A DNA stretch of 56,718 nt from Porodaedalea pini (Eukaryota; Basidiomycota; Agaricomycetes; Hymenochaetales; Hymenochaetaceae): positions 1 through 56,718 of the forward strand of contig NBAY01000140.1 of assembly GCA_002794775.1 (NCBI GenBank), given 5' to 3'. Both the position numbers and the translations under genes were made by a program. The notes below the pieces were generated by a model, which saw nothing but the letters and a program-made list of their open reading frames with translations, ran no database searches and was not told the DNA's origin. This document shows positions 52,455 through 56,718 of this stretch, one piece after another (positions within the stretch are counted from its first letter, which is position 1; every line of letters starts with the position of its first letter).

Positions 52455-54626
52455 ATGGCAACAAGTCAACTGCCAACAAGTATGCAACTCGAAGAGGGAA
52501 AGTCGAGGCTCGAAGGGCAGGAGAAGGAAGTAAGCGATCTGGAGCGGAAGATCGAAGACGCGCATCGTGCCCTCGAAGAGCTCATCGCAGAGTCCACGCG
52601 GGTCATCAGTGCACTCGAGGACGACAAGCGCAGAGTCGAGGATGAAATACGATCTACTAAAGAGTTCCTGTCTCCTATGCGTAGGCTGCCTGATGACTTG
52701 CTTCAGCATATCTTCTGGTCAAACTTCGAAGATGCTCCGTGCTGTGCGTGGACACTCGCTGGGGTATGTTTGTCCTGGCGGCGACTCGTTTTGAACATGC
52801 CCAGGATGTGGTCGAAGGTGGGATTCCATGATGAATGTGCACCGATACCCCAAATCTGATTCCCTCTGATAGATACGACTGGTGACGACGCTTACCTCGT
52901 CGCCGGACACCGTTCGATTATGGTTGGAACGTTCCGGCAACCGAGTTCCGCTTGACATTGAGATTTACTTGCATATCCCAGCGCCCCCGAAGAAGCGTAG
53001 ACGCGCTGTAACGCCCATCCCTGCTTATAGCCCTCCACCCATCACGGACTTTCTCTTCCACGGTCCGCCTACCCCACCGACGTACGCCATCCCACCGCCT
53101 CCGCCGCCTGTGAACACCGTACAGCTCGGCATGCACGATACCATCCCTAATCTTCCACCTCCTTCTACGGCTCACGTTCATCCTGCGTACATCGATCCGG
53201 TAACACATTGGCGCTCGAGCCGGAGCAAGAACCAGTCGCCAACAAGTTCATCATGGGGTCATATTGTTCTGTTCTACCTCGCTGAGCAGATGCATCGCTG
53301 GAAACGCTTCGTATTCCGATTCGACCGTCAATTCGACTCAATGGCTGCACTTAGAAATATATCTCGTACGTTCATTGTGTTGAGTTTACGGATATTATGA
53401 ATTAATGTGCTCAAATGAAGGTGACGCCCCAATGCTCGAGGAGTTCGAGGTATCATGTGGGGAGCCGCTGCGCTCTGATGCCGATCTGTATCCATATGAC
53501 TGGGCGTGGCTTCCGTCCACAGACCGCGAAGTCCAACTCCCGAATATCCGATCTGTCGCTCTGCAATACGTTCCGTTCAGATGGTCTTCTCCTCTGATCG
53601 CGGGCAACCTGCGAACGATTAACATACGATCGCTCTCCACACCCGGCTTGGGCGGCCACTCGAGCACGCAGATGACATTGGATCGTCTCCTACACATCAT
53701 CTCTTCCAATCCTACGCTCGAACATTTGTCACTACATTTCCAAAATGCACAGCCTGCGGTACTTCCGTTAGAGACAACACGACTCGATGCGCTCAAGTCG
53801 CTCAGCATTGGCGGCTCATTTACACTGACACCGTTGCTCGATGCGCTCATCGTACCCTCGCTCGACGCTCTCACGCTCAACATCGACCGCGAGGCGCCAG
53901 AGGAGTCTATCTCGGCGCTCCTTGTCCGCTCAAACTCCCCGCCCATTTCCTTCCTTTCCCTCGCCTATCAGAGTCAACTTGGCATGGGCCCGTACTATGG
54001 CGATGCTCCGCCTGGGCTGCTCCCGTGGGGCTTTCTCGCTTCGCTACCGCACGTCAAGACACTACAGGTCGGACACACCGCGCTCGACGTGCTCGTGGAC
54101 GCTCTTGCGCACGTAGAGGAGGACGCAGGCGCGTGGCTTGCGCCACAGTTAGAGCATCTCGCGCTACGTAGCTGCCACGCACACGGCGACAGCGTCGCTA
54201 AGCTCGTCGCACTCGTCGAGGCACGCAACCCACCGCTCCATGGCTCTGGTGTGACCTACGTCCATGGAACGGGTGCTGGCGGAGCCAACCCTACGCAGGT
54301 GAACGGGGCCGCGAATATGGCTGCCGCCTTGCACGGCTTTGTCGGTGGCGGCATGGGGGTATTGCTGGGCCCATGCCTCCTGTAGCCGTCGCTGCTGCTG
54401 GCCATCCAACTCGTCTGAAGAGTCTGGAGTTGCATGACTGCGCGCTTCTCGGCGACGACATCATTCGGTGGTTGAGAAGCAGAATACCTGATGTAAAATT
54501 CACAGAACCTATTCTTAGTCGGTGCGTTCCATATATCCATTATGCTTGATTTGTTGACTAATTATCCTTCTTGCTTTTTACAGCGGGCTTCCAAGAAGCC
54601 CTTCGTACTATCCTATCGACCTTTAA
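52455..54626 (+). CDS. F-box protein with N-terminal coiled coil and leucine-rich-like region; one apparent frameshift
   Basis: Exons 52455-52817, 52874-53365, 53421-54521 and a short last exon to the TAA at 54624-54626. The N-terminus (about 20-75) is a coiled coil (EKEVSDLERKIEDAHRALEE). An F-box follows as RRLPDDLLQHIFWSNF with CLSWRRLVLNMPRMWS. The middle has a proline-rich insert, then leucine-rich-like repeats (LLHIISSNPTLEHLSLHF, LDALKSLSIGG). Such proteins act as SCF ubiquitin-ligase substrate receptors and are greatly expanded in agaricomycetes. In a run of five G at 54355-54359 the frame is lost, reaching a stop at about 54,382-54,384. With a one-base change the sequence continues as PTRLKSLELHDCALLGDDII, a typical final repeat, so either the assembly lacks a G or the allele is truncated by about 60 residues. 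Confidence 0.78.
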
Positions 54627-55590
54627 TAACTCTCATTTTGAACCATCTCAAAATGCAAGGGAAGGCGACGACGCTAGCTTGTTTCTGTGTTTGTTTCCTG
54701 GCTTTCGGATGGTGCATCGTTCCTTGTATCATATAAAGTATGCGTCCTTGTTGTCCCTTGGCACTGTCAATTTGTCTGCTTCCCTCGAAACAGTCTCGAT
54801 AATCTTTTCCCGTATCGCCTAATTCTGTTTATTATTCCTTGTTTCACTTCTTTTGTTGTATGCCTAAGCCATCTCGGATGTTGATCCTGACGGCGATGGA
54901 TCGGAATGTGTAGCAGTAATGCAATAAATTATTATCCTTCCTCCCCTCGGCCCTTCCCTTGAAGGCTGCCTGGTAGGAAGAAGAACCGATAATCCATTTG
55001 GCACAATTTCCGGTAGAATTTGTAACAACAACAACAAAATAAAATCAACGATGTCTCCGCGACGAGTACACATGACACATTTAGCTACTCTCCGAACTCC
55101 TGTGGCAGCAGTACCGCCAGGATCTTCCTACCTTCTCTACTATTTATATCTAATGAATATGTGAAAAAAAGACCGTCTAATTTGTCTAATTTTGTTTGTT
55201 CTCTAGCACAGCATATGAATTGGCATCAATTTTAAACGCACCAAGCTACTAACAGCAGTACCTTAAGCTTCATCCTCCTTGAGGACGAGAAAGCCGATCT
55301 CCCTGAAGTCCACCATCTCCCAAGGGCACAGCACGGTACTACAAGCTTGGTTCAAGGATTTCGAGGATCCGAAATGAGTTGCGTAGTTTCATTGTCTTCA
55401 GACAGTTATTGTACCTGCCGCCACTTCGGTGGACTCGATACGTCCTGTGAAAAGTCATGCCTTTGACTGCAGATCTGCATGGTATAAAGGAAGTGGTACT
55501 GGTAAACGAACTCCCCATCCCAGATTACAGCTCACCGAAGTGCAGTGACTAAATATCCCCTTCGTGAAACGTCTTGCTTCTTCACTCACA
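54627..55590. other. Spacer downstream of the F-box gene
   Basis: About 960 bases between the F-box gene and the secreted-protein reading frame, both on the plus strand. It is AT-rich with a few short ACA-type repeats near 55,030. No gene, RNA or transposon end was recognised. Confidence 0.5.
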
Positions 55591-55923
55591 ATGCTCTCTC
55601 GCGTTTTCGTCTTTGCGGTCACGCTCATCGCTGCTTCTGGTGTCCATGCGCTCTGCGACGAGGGCTAGATTGGAACACTTCAGAAATCCGGGGGCCGTAT
55701 CGTTTGTCAGTTTTTTGCTCTTACGAGTAACGTTTTCAATGTCCGCCTATATCAGTCGGCCATTATTGCTAACGACTGCGGCCAACTGGACGAGAAGCCT
55801 GTTGGAGATGGCTTCGAGAGCGATGTATGCGACATATACTCTGGCCAGTCCGATGTTGATTGTCAGGGTGACCGTACTTATTCTCCGGAATGCATTTTTA
55901 GTGCTGGACTCACATATTCCTGA
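55591..55923 (+). pseudogene. Small secreted cysteine-rich protein frame with an internal amber codon
   Basis: An ATG at 55591 opens a typical signal peptide (MLSRVFVFAVTLIAASGVHA) followed by LCDEG and a TAG at 55666-55668. The same frame then stays open to 55921-55923: CQFFALTSNVFNVRLYQSA, NDCGQLDEKPVGDGFESDVC, DIYSGQSDVDCQGDRTYSP and ECIFSAGLTYS. With the stop ignored this is about 109 residues with six cysteines in the mature part, the profile of a fungal small secreted protein. No intron with acceptable splice signals removes the TAG. It is most simply a recently inactivated gene, or a base error. No family is recognised. Confidence 0.5.
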
Positions 55924-56718
55924 AAGATTCGATAACGATGTGATTGGACTGGAGCTGTTTGATGGAAGCTTCTGGGCGACTGCTCGGGACAGGGAAGTGT
56001 TGAAGCATGCGGCGGGAACCTTTTGTTTTTGCTGTTCACCTCTAGCATAATCCCGGCCGTCGCTGTCTAGTCACCGAGGCCGAAGTATTTCTGGTTTTAA
56101 TCCATGTCATGGTACTGCAGGCTGTTTTTCTTACACTCGACGCTTTGCGTGGAACAAATAAAATAGTATTTATGCCGGAAGCACCTGTTTAATCCACGGA
56201 AGTATATGGGTTAGAATGACTCAGTTGGTTCGAACCAATAGACTAGCTGTTCTACATGCGCTGTGCCTTTCAATTCTGAACGTGAAGTTCTACAGGAATT
56301 AATGAACAATGACAAATACCGACATGCTTCACACTTCATCATTCTCCCAATTGTCTGGGACAGTCGACTCATCTTCCTGTCTCGCACCGATATTTGCACT
56401 AGATCTACCCAAGGGAACTAGTCGTGACGGCATGTGGTCTATACCACTCGCCCTTGCTGACGTGAGAGGTGGGGTGCTTCTGTCCGCTGGTCTGCTAGGC
56501 GCTCTCCCGCAGAAGCAGGTGGCTGCACAACTGGACTAGCAACTATGGAGGTCCAACCCACGCCCGGCGCTTAGCGAGGCCGGAGGATTCGAAGCCGCTG
56601 AGCTCGGCCGGGTTAGCGGTGTGCCGTGCGGCGACGAACGCAGATCAGCAAGTTTGCCTAGATTGTTACTTGGGGTTGCTATGGTCGAAAGCAAAGGCTT
56701 GGGAATGCGCGTGTCGAT
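55924..56718. other. Right end of the window, no supported gene
   Basis: About 800 bases. A 76-codon frame at 56309-56539 (+) begins MTNTDMLHTSSFSQLSG and contains LALADVRGGVLLSAGLLGAL, but has no family match and no second exon I can attach. It may be an exon of a gene continuing beyond the window. Confidence 0.35.

Noticed and set aside
54356..54392. 27-base intron in the F-box gene beginning at the G run
   Set aside because: GT...TAG ends exist but the length is far below that of any other intron here; a one-base shift explains the frame better.
56540..56660. tRNA-like segment near the right edge
   Set aside because: A GATTCGAAGCC sequence recalls a T loop, but no cloverleaf with matching acceptor and anticodon stems could be drawn.

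Overview
The window looks like nuclear DNA of a basidiomycete, most likely a mushroom-forming agaricomycete. Genes are densely packed on both strands and most are cut by many short GT-AG introns, typically 50-75 bases, some around micro-exons. The protein families fit this: a fungal LtrA-like membrane protein, an F-box/leucine-rich protein with an N-terminal coiled coil, a short Zn2Cys6 regulator, HGDLK-type TKL kinase sequence, a Pmp3 proteolipid with a C-terminal extension, and a Tad/I-like LINE. Exon joins were worked out by eye from frame continuity, splice signals and family resemblance, so single boundaries may be off by a few bases.

Left arm (1-11009): four genes in two divergent pairs. 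A haem-dependent oxidative N-demethylase-like gene (cut by the left edge) diverges from an APC-family permease. A class-3 aldehyde dehydrogenase diverges from a second, paralogous permease. Together they would suit uptake and oxidation of amines; that pathway is inferred.

11713-21259: a La-motif RNA-binding protein (LARP1/Sro9-like), an unrecognised protein, a five-exon Pmp3 gene, a 1.7 kb stretch with nothing recognisable, and a small Zn2Cys6 regulator.

22560-29575: a degenerate LINE of about 6.4 kb on the minus strand. It has two gag-like frames meeting at ATGA and a broken ORF2 (APE endonuclease, reverse transcriptase, RNase H, zinc-binding tail). It abuts a DUF202 membrane protein gene that seems to lack its first exon.

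30822-49430: the most unusual region. A giant intronless coiled-coil protein with a C-terminal J-like RWHPD module (minus) and a diverged copy in inverted orientation (plus) flank two tandem GFA/CENP-V-type zinc proteins and a 595-base TA-flanked miniature transposon. The coiled-coil DNA of the two arms is nearly identical while the flanks have diverged, as expected from gene conversion. The plus-strand copy has lost the HPD motif and the ancestral start codon and is fused to an apparently intact protein kinase domain. A third short protein with the same J-like module lies 3.7 kb further on, beyond the LtrA-like gene.

49844-56718: a type-B carboxylesterase, a divergent F-box protein with an apparent one-base loss in a G run, and a short secreted cysteine-rich reading frame interrupted by one amber codon. 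No rRNA, tRNA or CRISPR array was seen.
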